This document shows, piece by piece, positions 16,601-28,600 of a stretch of DNA of 64,000 nt. The position numbers and the translations under genes were made by a program. Numbering within the stretch: the first letter of the stretch is position 1; each line of letters opens with the position of its first letter. The DNA comes from a virus: positions 1 to 64,000 of the IMG/VR virus record IMGVR_UViG_3300029286_003693. The stretch is one strand, 5' to 3'. Under the pieces are notes generated by a model. It ran no database searches. It was not told the DNA's origin and saw nothing but the letters and a program-made list of their open reading frames with translations.

Positions 16601-19600
16601 TTCAAGGTCGCCTTGTCCGATTCGGAAATGACACCCAGCTTTTCAAGCCAGTGGACGGATTCGTGGGAAACGGTCCATGGGACTTTCGCGTTTTCCCGGA
16701 CGATCCGGATGACTCCCCTACCCTGCGCGTCAAGACCGTCGAACGCTCCGGCGATAAACTGGCCGGCGGCCAACCCCTTTTTGTATCCCGCGTTCAGGGA
16801 AACGGTATTCGGGGTGATCTCGGCGACGCCGTAGATAGTCGCCTGTGCCCCGTTCTTCAGAGTGACAGTGAAGTTGTCGCCGTCTTGCGCGACCTGCTGT
16901 CCAGGGAAGAGGGACTGAACCGTCTTGAGGTCCATTCTGCCGCCCCCGGTTGCGCCTTCCTCTCCGACAGCGTACTGGGGTCCCCCCGTCGCAGAGACCG
17001 CCTTCATGGCCTTTTCATCGATGTCCTTGACGCCCTGGGGCACATAGGATTCCTGTTTCGCGTTGATAAATGCGTCCCTCTCCCCCGTCTCGGTAACGTG
17101 GATCAGGAACCTCTCGCCCATACCCCTAGCCTCATAATGCCACGCCCCCTCCTTCCCGATTATCCTTTGCAGGAGGTTCCACTCAACCGGATCAACGGTC
17201 ACAAAGGTTGCTCCGGCGGGCACCCAAAACTTCGTTACGTTGTCGATCACGGTATAGGCTATTGGCTTCGTTACGGGCGACCGGGGTTTCCCTCCGTCCA
17301 GAGCATTCAGGGCGTCGGGAGCGTTGTAGCTGGATGCTATGCTGGGTTTGAGCTTACCGCTTTTTAGAAAACGGCTGAGGTCGGTCTTGGCACGGACGCC
17401 AATCGTCGTATTCTGGTGAGGGTACACGATCCCGTCATGAAACGACCACCCGTCTTTATCCGCCACATCTTCAAGGACGGGGACAACACCCTTATACTTA
17501 TCGATTGGAATCCCGGTGGTGGGATCTCCGACGGAAACCCCTCGTGCGGCCATTTGCGCCTCGACTTCGCGCAGTTCTTTGTCGTTGGTCGCGAGCTCGT
17601 CCACTTTTGCCCAGGGGGTGTCTATGACACTCTGTAATTTCGGCGCGTTGGCATTGAGTTCCGCGATGGCGTCCTTTGCCGACTCCTCACTGTGGTTCAG
17701 GTAGGAAAGGTATTCTGTCACAGTCCGGGAGACATTAGCCTTGATATCGGCTGTGGTAACGATTCCCTCTTTCCCTTGTTTTGCCTGGATGTCGGCCAAA
17801 TTCCGGTCGCTGCTGAGGATGCTTCCGGATATCAAGAGCCGTCGCCCATAGGGGTCTCTTTCTTTTCCCGTGATATCGGCCTTGGCTGGGAGCGGGACAA
17901 AGGTGTATTTTTTAACCTTCTTTTCCTTTTTCTCCCCGTCTTTCCCTTCTACCTCTTCGGTAACTTCCGTCTCCGTGTGGCTGCCGAATACCAACAAGGC
18001 AGCCTTTTTGTTCTCCGTCCACGAATGGGTGTCCACCATGACTGCCTTTTCAAGCGCCTCGGAGATCTCCTTCCCGTGCTTCTCCAGCACCAGGGTCCGG
18101 TCGTCGCCGATGAACCGTACCGCCGTCACCTTGCCCATAACGCTGCGACTGCGCTGGTAATCGGTGATACATTTCTCCAGTGCTTCAATCCGCCCGGGGA
18201 TAGCGGCCAGATCCATTCTCGATCGACGGACAACGTCGAGATGGGCGGCCTGCTCGAACCGAAGCCCCTGCACCTTCTGAAGAAGTGTCGCCTGGGTGGA
18301 CATGAGCGGATCGCCGGATGCTTCAGCCGCCATCATCTTCGCGCTCATGGTCTCGTCGCTGATGTCCTCGATCACGTCGAGGTTGACGTCTCCACCCAGC
18401 ACGGCATTCAGGACCTTACCCTTGGCAAATACCTTGTCCCAGCGGGTAGCGTCCACCGTTGTCTCGGTGACGTAATTCCAGATGTAGGTCCCCGGCATCC
18501 CGTCTCTGGCATAAAGATTCCCTGCCCGGATGCCACGCCCGTTGCGCTGCTCCCACGCCGAGTAGTTCCACCATACGTCAAGGTGATGGATGTCCGACAC
18601 GCGGCCCTGGATGTTGACCCCCGTGCCCGCCTTGCTCGTGGACCCGATCAGAACGCGAATGTCGCCGGCGTTGACCTTCTTGAAGAGGGATCGCAGGTTG
18701 GCCGCCTTCTTTTCCTTGTTGCTATGGTCGGCGTCGTGAATGAAGGCGATCTGATTTTCAGGAATCCCCAGTTTGACCAGTTCCTTCTTCAGGCCCTCGT
18801 ATGTATTGAACCCGGTAGACGCGCTTTCGTGCTCAAACATCTCTTCATTGTAAATCGCCAGATCTTCCGGGGCCAACTGAGAGGTTTCATCTTCAGTCTT
18901 ATACTTGAATTTGTCCGAGTATTTGCCGGGGATCCCCAGGTCTGCGAAGACAAGCTGGACGCCCTTGTGCTTTGCCTCTTCTTGCCACCGCCGATACATG
19001 ATCTTCGACGCCGTGGCGATCTTTGAATCCTGCTGCATCTCCGTGTTGGCATAGTGGTGATCAAGACGCTGATCGATAGCCACCTTGCTCATATTGGAGA
19101 TGATCCGGAGCATGTTGTCGGGGACGCCCTCGTATTCGGCATTTTTCGGATCCGCCTCGATTGCGGCACATCGCTCCAGAACGATCTGCTTATAATCCTC
19201 GACATACTGGTTGGGCTGCACCTTTACCCGTTGCGGTTCACCCCCACGGATGATCGGCCTTTTGACAGGCGTATCCTTCGCCCGGACGCTATCGACATTC
19301 TGATATGCCGTCGCCAGGAGCCGCCCGGCATTGACGATCCGGCGGTTCGTTGTGATGACCTTGTACTGCCCGCGGGCGCCGTCCCATTCCAACTGTGACC
19401 CCATGTCGCCAAAGTTGGCAATCCAGCGGTCGAAAGACCACACCCCTTGCCTCTTTACCTCCTGGGGCTGAAGCATCCGCTGAATGTTGTACATCTCCGC
19501 GATGGAGTTCGACAAAGCCGTTCCGGACGCCAGGACGATCCCATCCTTTTTGGGGAACTGGGCATTCAGGTACTGCGTCTTGCGGAAGAAGTCCTTCGCG

Positions 19601-22600
19601 GTCGGGCTTCCCGTCGGGTTCAAGCCGGTAATGCGGGTCAGCCGGGTGGCATACGGGATGTTCTTGTATTTGTGGGCTTCGTCCACGATCATGAGGTCGA
19701 TCCCCAGGTCGTCGAAGAAAAGGTTCTTTCTCTTCGCTTCGTCATGGACACCCGGCGCACTGAGCTTCGCCTCCAAGGCGTGAATTTGGACCTGGATGTC
19801 CTGCTCCAGAATTCGCGCCCCCTCCTTCTTGGCCTCTTCGAGAATTTCCCGCAGCTCCAGGAGCTCCTCTTCGATGAACACCCGCTCCGACTCCGGCGAC
19901 AGGCCGATCCGGTCAAGGTCCTGCTGCCTCATGATCGCTATGTCGAAATCATTCAGGGCGATCTTCTGAAGCGACCGCTGCTTGCGCTGTTCATTGGTAG
20001 AAACGCGCACAGGCAAGATGTTTGCCATCGGGTAGAGGTTCTTGATTTCCTGAACCGCCTGCCCCATAGTGGAATCATTTAGGGTGACGTAAAGAACCTT
20101 TTTCTTGCCCCGAAGCCTTTTCGCCTCCATGGCGATCAGGGCCATTGTCACAGTCTTGCCCGTCCCGACTTCATGCCCCAGATACAGGTTCCCGTTTTTC
20201 AAGTATTTCCATGCCGCATTCATCTGATGCGGGTAAAACGTCAGCGCGTCAGTGACCCCAAGGGCTTCCTTTTCTTTTGGCGTCAACATCCACATTCCCT
20301 TGCCCGGGAAGGTAAGGTGGGAGCCGTCTGCATTCATGGGAACGGAGGTATTGATCAGATCATTGAAACGCTTGACGGCCTCATCCGACCGTCCTGCTTC
20401 AGCAAACAGCCATCGCCCAAATTCCGACTGGATGTCCTGGAGCTTTACTTCGGCGGCCTGGGTCGCAACCTCGTCAAGGTACTGTTTTCTATCGACGGTA
20501 AAGGTGACTTGCGGACGCTTCCCCATCAAGGCGCACTTCATGAGCTCAAAGAAATCCATGCGCTGGGTGCCCCACACCGTCGTCGCCTCAACGCTCCGCT
20601 TTGCCGCGGCTATCTGCCGCTGCACTTCGGCCTTATTTTCTCCAACCCCCTTGCCGCGTCCCCGGTAATGCTCTTCCCCGCCGAACGACATGGACCACTC
20701 GTTGCTTACCGGGCTGAAATTAAAGATTGCATGGAGACCGTGCCTCAGTGCCATCTTGTCTCGTACAAACTCCGCCAGGTGCGCGGGGTCAATCCACGAC
20801 GCGCCGATGCGCGCGGTGATTCTGTGCTGGGAAATCTCCGCCGGCTGCGCCGCCTCAAGCAGTGCCACGTTGCGGGCATATTCAGGGCTGGACGCCACCA
20901 TCTCCCGGGCGACGGTCAGCTTCCGCTTCACGTTGCCGGACAGGTATTCGTCTATCGTTTCAAGGAAGCCGGTTTCGGGGTTTTCGACGATCTTGTCGGC
21001 AACCCCGGCCCTGACAGAATCGACATCCGAGCTCCGCAGCCTCGCCATGTATTCGAGGTTGGGATACCCGAATTCGTCGAGGGCCATCGCCAGGGCGTCA
21101 TGATCGGTGTCCGCCCTGTCAGGCCGGGCGGCAAAAGCTGTTATGTTTTTGGTGAATATGTCCGCAAGCTTGGTGACTTTATTTGTGTCTGGGTCGTGCT
21201 CTTCCAGTGCCAAAACCCACGCGGAATCCGTATAGTCAACATACACGCCACGGTTCTTGGGATCGTTGACCGGGCCGAACTTCTTAACAAACAGGTCGTA
21301 CCACTTTTTGAGTTTGACCTGCTCTTCCTTGATGACCTTGGCGTCCGTCTCGGTCTTTTGCGCCCTCAGCAATGTCCGGATTTGATCCAGAACACGAACA
21401 TAGAGGCGTACAACCTCGGCCTTTTTCTGTTCGCTGGCCGTTGCGACAGGCAGTTTTAATTCCTCGGAATCTTCCTTGACACAAACCTCGCCCTTATCAT
21501 TGATGTATGCTCCCCCCTCTTTGATGGTTCCGGGCGCGGAGATAATGTCATCGATCGACTTGGCTTCCTTGACGGCCTCCCGCTCGACGATCTTGTCCGG
21601 GAATGCGGCGGCAAGCCTTTCCAGGTTGGACTGCAAATCGCCCTCGGGAGCTACCCGAAGCCCCTCGTTCCCATACCTGCCGGTGATTTTTTCCAGTTTT
21701 CCCGCAACCATCTCCGGGTGCTTGAGGAAATAATTATTGATGGTCAACCCGGTTGATTCGTCTGTCCCCGCGGTCGTCCATTCCTCGGCGGGGACTCCCA
21801 CGAACTTCCCCCCCTCGATATTCTTGCGGAACACCAGGATATCGGTCGCTACTTGCGTGGCGCTGTAAATCCCGGAAGGAAGCCGGATCGCCCCCACGAG
21901 TTGAGCCTTCCCCGCGAATTCTGTCAGGTGGGCGCCGACGGCATCCAGGGTATTTGAAGTGGTGATCATCATGCTCAACGCGCCCGGTGCGGTCAGGTTG
22001 AGCATCTTGTTGATGAAATAGTTATGGAGCCGATACCCGCCCTTGTTGTGTTTCAGATCCGAAGGGGAGAAATTCTCGAACGGGACATTGGTGATGGTCA
22101 GATCGAACCGATTGTTTGGTTTCTTCACGTCCTGGAATGACTTGGTTTCGATGGAGGCCAGCCCGTAGAGTTGCGTTGCAATGCGGGCGCTCACCCCGTC
22201 CATTTCGATCCCCTGCAACGCCGTCCCCTGGGCGAGGTCGCTCGGCATGGTCCCCAGAAAGAGACCGTTCGCTCCAGTGGCAGGATCAAGCACGACACCA
22301 TTCGTGAAACCAAGGCGCTGCGCCAGCTTCCACATAAATGTGCCAACGGGTACGGGGGTATAGTAGGCTGATGTTGAAGACGACGCTGCGTCACGGACCT
22401 CGTCATCGTTGAGTTCCGCCTTGAGCAGTTCGGCCTTGCCCGCCCATGCCGCGGTGGGTTCGTAGGCAAACAGCTCCGACATGCCGCCCCAGCCGCTATA
22501 CTGAGCCAGGATATCTTTTTCAGCATCCGTCGGAGTGCGGTTTTCAGATTCTACGAGGTTGAGTACTTTGACAGCAGATAAATTCAGGCCGAACCGAACG

Positions 22601-25600
22601 GGTACTGATTTCGGATCGTTTAAGGTGAGATCGGTTATTCGGTAGTTTCCGGCGGGAGAAGGATGTACTCCTTCAGTACTATCTCCTTCGACGCTTCCAT
22701 CTGCGCCCCTCTGCTTACCAGATTCCCGAGTTCCAGGCAAGCCGCTTCCGCCGCTGCCTCGGTCTCCTGATCGAACGTCCCCTCCTTCATTAGGGCTGCT
22801 GTCAGGGCGGGCAGGTACTTCTTCCAGTGCCTCTGTGCCATCCTCTTGAATACCAACATCGATGCCACCCCTTTCTTTGGCAATATAAACCGGGTTTTCA
22901 CCCTCATACTGGATGTTTGACAGCTTATAGTCTAATATATCATCGGGATGGAGCTGTGTCAAGTAGGCGACCGCCCCCGTTCCGTTCTGCCCTTCCGATG
23001 TATATCCCTTATCATGACCAGCATACCCGTCCGGCTGCATCATCGGTCCGAAAGATGTATCGTCATAGCGATACCAGTAATAGCCGTCCTTGGATGGTTC
23101 GGACGCCCAGATCGCCGTATATCGCGCCTCTACTTGGTCCAGAAGGTATCTCAACTGGAGCTGAAGCATCAATTCATTGGCTTTTTCGATGGAGATGTAA
23201 TCATCCTTGAGGGACGGCTTTCCGGATTCATCCCACACCAGACCATTAAGGAGATGCTTGATGGTCGCATTGAACGTCTCGCGCTCCTTCCCCGCGGGAT
23301 AAACCAGTCTTGTCCCGACGCCGGCCTTGCCACCTACCCTGCCGGCGGCGACGAAATCGTTGACCAGGTAATTGTTCTTGCCTTGCAATGTATCGTAGAT
23401 GTATGCCTCGAATGCCCTTGCCCACATCTCTTGCGCCCGTGCGGTATAGTCAGGGTCCATCTGCTGCGCGGTGCTGTAATAATCAGTGTCTTTCCTGACC
23501 GTATCCTCAAATCTGCTGGTAACTTCGTTCTTTACTGCCTCGATCCGCTGCTGCTTTTTCGACGACACCATCCGCTTGAGAAACATGGAATCCTTCGCAA
23601 GCAGGTCGTCAATCAGGCGGGTCCCAGCCTCGAAGTCATAGACATGGTGGAATGTATTGACAACTTTTTCTATTTCGGTTTTTGCATCCTCAGCGGCCAG
23701 GTCCTGCAATCCATGCCCCCATTCGTGAGCCATGGTCCCGTCGCCATTATCACGGGTGAAATTGATCGTTTGGACAGTGGGGAAGTATGCCGCCGCCGCG
23801 CCCTTCGCCTTGTGTCCCAGGTTGGCAAACTGCACGGCAAGTTCACCGCCCAGGCTCATGCCGTTATCGGGTGCGCCGATAGTCGCGGCCAGATCCTTGA
23901 AGGCATCATACGCTGCTGGGATGACGCGGTTACGCTCCTCCTGGTTGATCCACCCCTCTTCTCCGAAGCCGACGCCCTTGAATCCGAACGGAGCCTGAAA
24001 GTCCTCCGTCTTTTTCAGTTCAACGCCCTCCCGGTAATCGGACAAGCCGGAGCGAACCACTGTCTTGTTGCGCCCGCGCTTGTTGATGTCGATCTCCGAC
24101 AGCAGGATATCGTTCTCGTCGGCAAGGAGGCTCTGCCAGGAGTCAGTCAGGAAATTGTAAAGAGAATTGGGCCGCTGGACATAATCACGGGTACTCAGAA
24201 GGCCGGAGAGGCGTGTTCTCGCTTCCGAATAATCGGGAAATGTTCCATCTTCTTTTCGGGCTCCGAACAGCACGGTCTCCTGTAACCGACCGATGATATT
24301 CGTGATGCTGGTCTGCCCGTTAAAAACATCCACGACCGGCTGCATGGTCTTCCCATACTCAGTTGCCCACTGCTTGAGCATGTCGATAGATCCGCCGCGA
24401 TAATTGAGCCAGTGCTCGATCTTATCGTCTATGCTCTTCCCCGATGAGTAACGCAGCCGATCCCGGCTCTCGGTAAGGTATTCCTTGAACGTCAAGAAAT
24501 ACTTCTGAATTTGCGTCATCAGGCGCACAGTCCCAGGGGTCGCTTCTTCTGCGAAAGCGGCTGTCCATATCTTCCCAGGGACCATCTCGTCGAGGATGAT
24601 CTTCGCCGCGGACTTGGGCGTTTTATCCTTTGTCTTCTGGTTCAGCTTCTCGGGATCATAGACATAGCCGACGTTCTTGAACTCGCCCATCGCGGACTTC
24701 CGGGCCTTCTTTTCGGCGGCCGCCTCTTCCTTAGCTTTTTTCTCCGCCTTCTCCTGCTCGGTCAACTTCCGGCGCGTCCGGGCTCCCCCCTCACCTTCCC
24801 CGGTGTTTTCGTCGAGGTTGATCACTTCACCATCTTCCGCTATGTCTTCCGGAAGGATATTTCCTTCGTGCCTTACAGACCCCACACCCTCCCATGAGTA
24901 TTTCCAGCCTCCTTCCGGGATAGACACCGTCCCGCTTTCTTCCCATTCCGGGTGCTCGCTTGCAGCCTTGTTCCATGCGGCGTTCCGAGATTGCTGATCT
25001 GCTTTAACGGGTTCGTCCATAGACGCCCGGTCATATCTGAGAGAAGATTCCGGCACACTCACTCTGAGGACAACAGGCTCCCCCCCGTGCTCGTCAACAG
25101 CCTCTTTTGCATAGTATTGGGCAAGCTCTCTCGTTTTTGCGAGGTAAGGGTTATTCAACCCGTTCTTCCTTATGTCATCTAATAGTTTAGAACTCGTCCC
25201 GTGATAGGCTTCGCGGATGGGGTGATCTATCTCTTTTTTATCCCTCTTTTCCTGAATGAACTGCTTGATGTAAGGCCGGATCGCATCGCCGAATTGTTTC
25301 ACAATGGTGGCGGCAAATTCCCGGAGCCCCTTGCCGACCTGGATGAAGTGCTCCAGCGCCGCCTCGAAATGGGGCTTCGCTTTTGCGTAGGTGTCCTCAT
25401 CAAACCCGCCGGGGAAAGACTTCAGGGACGACCCGCCGAAAAGTTCATAAAGACCCTTCAGGGCTTCTCCTGCACCCTCGATACCTTCCTTGGCAACGTC
25501 GGCCAGGATATCATCGAGGGCCTTGGCTGGTTTTGCCGAGGGGATCTTTCCCGCAGCGCGATCCCTGGCGGCAGCAAATATGTTCTTGACAGCTTCGTTT

Positions 25601-28600
25601 GTCGTCTTTGGGGCGGTTTCTTTCTTTTCCGGCATGTCAAGCATGGCGTCGAGGTCTTCATCGGAAATCTCGGAGATCTCCTTCATGATGTCGGCCTTGG
25701 CGGCTTCTGGTTTCGTCAATTCTGTCAGTTCGGGATATTTGTCGAGTATGGCCTGTCGTGCTTTTGGATCATCGCCGGGGGCAGCATCGAGGTCGGATAG
25801 AAATCTCTTGGCATCCTCCAATGAAAAATTTTCAGCCTGCGAAACCTTGTCCGCACCCTCCAATAGGGCTGTGCGCTTTTTCTGGTATTCAAATTCTGCT
25901 TCTCGCGCATTCTGCGCCCTGAGCCGGTCGCTTATTTCGGCCTGTTCGTTGCCAGAAGCGGTGCTCTCTTTTTCCTCCTTCGGCCCCCTCTTCCCGCCCG
26001 TGCCAGCGGCTTTGATCTTTTCCGGGGCCTTGGCCTCTTCCGTGGCCTTCCCCTCGAACATCTCTTTCGCGAGGCCGGGGTAAAATTCTCTGATGCGTGC
26101 CTGCAGGTTCGGAATCCTCTCCCGTAAGGATTTTATTTCTTTCTCGATTTCTTTGATCCGGCCCGTCAGGTCAGCGTAAGTCGGGGTCTTCCCGAACCAT
26201 GAATCTCTCCATGCTTCAGTACCCGCCGATTCTTTACTTGCGGCTGCCTTTGCATCCTCCCCGAGCTGCTTCAGGGTGATCTCTTTGGCATCAACCTTGC
26301 GCTGGATCTCGTAGTAGCGTTCGAGACGGGCCTGGGCAGCTTCGATCTCTGCCGGGACCCCTTCATACCGGGTCTTGAACTCATTCCTTTTCGTCCAGTA
26401 ATCAGCGACCTCCGCCTCTGCCTCCTTGGTGATCAGATCCGTGGACTTGCCCACAGGTTTGCCGGAGTGCTGCGGGAGTTTATTCAGCGCCGCCGTTACC
26501 TTCATTCCCGCCACTTTCTTTTTGAACTTCTCCAGGTTCTCTTTCGTGTTCAATATCCTGAACTTTCCGTCCATGGGAACATCGATGATGACGTGGATGG
26601 GTCCGGCGTCCTCGGTCTTGTTGTTCTCGTAAGCGGTCCGGGCAGCTATGGCCTCGTCAAGGTGTTCGAGCAGATACTTCTTGATGATCCGGGACTTACC
26701 CTCTTCCTCCTTGGACTTTACCTCTGCCGCGGTAGGAACTGGCTTTGCTGCCTTCCCAGCTTCGGGGGCCTTGACGATTTCCGGTTTCGGGCCTCTCGCG
26801 CCGCCGGTACCAGCCGCTTTGATCTCCGCGGGTTGCTGAGAAAGACCGGGATGTCTCTCCTCCTGCTCTCCCTTCAGTAGGTTTTTCCAATGTGGTTCCG
26901 CTGCGTCTATGTCCGCAATCAGAGACATTAACCTCTGTCCCAGCGCCTTGTCTTTTTCAGTTACCCGCTTCAGAATGTCGCTCTTCTCTGCCGGCCTGAG
27001 CGTGCTATACCCGCGTGAGCCTAAGCCGCCGCCACCTTTCCCGATCGAATGCTTGAGGCCAGCTTTCCGTTCGATAGATGCAAATTCTTCTTGATATTGA
27101 GAAATCAGCGATCTGCCCTCGTCGGCAGACTTTGCGTTCTTCATCCTTTCCGCATAAGACGGTACCGTCTCCGTGATTACGGGTGCCGGTCCTCTTGCGC
27201 CGCCCGTGCCCGCGGCTTTGATCTCGGTGGATTGCTCTTTCTCGAACTTTGCCAATTCTGCCAAGGCGGCTTTCCCTTTGGGGTCGTCTGCTTTTGTACG
27301 GCTCCTTATTATGTCAATGCCGGCTTTGATCGCCTCGGCTCGCGTATCGTATTGCGTGCCGTCGATACCTGGGGCATTTCCGCTCCCCTCGTAGTCGCCA
27401 TATTTTTTCGAGATATTGACGCCAATGCGGAATTTCCCGTCAGGGCCTTCCGCTATGCGGATGCTGCCCTCCCTTCCGGATGACTTACTGAATGGGATTG
27501 AGATCTTTTCCGGTTCATTATAGACGCCGTTATCGTTGATATTATGTCCTGCATCCCGGTATTGTTTGACCTCTTCATCCGATTTTTCTCGTGCCGACTT
27601 TGGTGCGGGTGCTTCCTCTCCTTTTACCGAATCAATCACTTGTTGCAGTAAAGGCCGCTGCCAACCCTGTTCATTCATACGTCCGTCCGCCAAGGTAGCG
27701 ATGGCGTCATAGACCGAATCCTGGTCGGCCTCAATTCCTTCTGCTTTCAACTTTGCTACGACTTTCCGGGCCAGATCCTCCTGTGCATACTGCCAGGCAA
27801 TTTCCGCATGGCGGGTGACAATCTGCGATTCCACCCGAAGATTCCCGATCTCTTCATCGATCTGCTTCTTCCGGGCAACCGCTTCTTTACTGCGGTCCGA
27901 TTTCAGTACGTCCCGTTCCTTGGCAAGGGCGTCGATGGTTGGTTTATTCTTGGCCGTAATATCCTCGCTTACCGTATAAAGTTCATCCCAAAGCCCACCC
28001 AGGTCCATAGGAGAATAATGTTCGGGAAACGTAAAGTCTTCCACCAAATTGCCGGTTGCGATCTGGTTCGCTAAGCCTGTTTCTTGCGCTGCACCTTGGG
28101 CCGCGGGCTCTTCGGCGGCCTTCTTATCCACGACGGTTTTCTCCAACATCCCGAGCCGATACCGGGCGTAAGCGCTGACAGTATCTTCGCCCCGGTATTC
28201 ATCAAGGACCGCCGCAGTGCCGCCTTCCGCGAATAGGCTCGCCACCTTCGTCCGAACGAAAGGCGGGGTCCCGGTTTCCTGGGTGTCCCAGAGATCGAAC
28301 GTCTTTTTATCCTGGGTCTTGACCTCTTTCGTGATGTCCAGGATCTTTCCCGGAGTTTCCCCGGTCACATTCAGCGGTCCTCTCGCGCCGCCCGTGCCCG
28401 CGATCTTCAATTTTTTGTCGATTTCAGCCAGCGTCTCGGGGGTGATATCCTCTTCGGTCTGGATGTTGACATCTCCCTCCATCAAGATATCCGTCGCCGT
28501 CAGGTTCTTCCGCTTGGCTTTCGGCTCACCTTCCAGGAGAATGTCCCTCGCAGCGCCCTTGGCTGGCCCCATGGGCTTACTGACCACACCACCCTTCCCG

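Noticed and set aside
15526-17367. 613-residue plus-strand ORF opposite the giant gene
   Set aside because: Antisense shadow of a GC-rich gene: Arg/Gly/Leu-heavy composition, no ribosome binding site and no family motif. The same applies to the plus-strand ORFs at 17692-19026, 20173-21459, 22948-24285 and 54685-55869.
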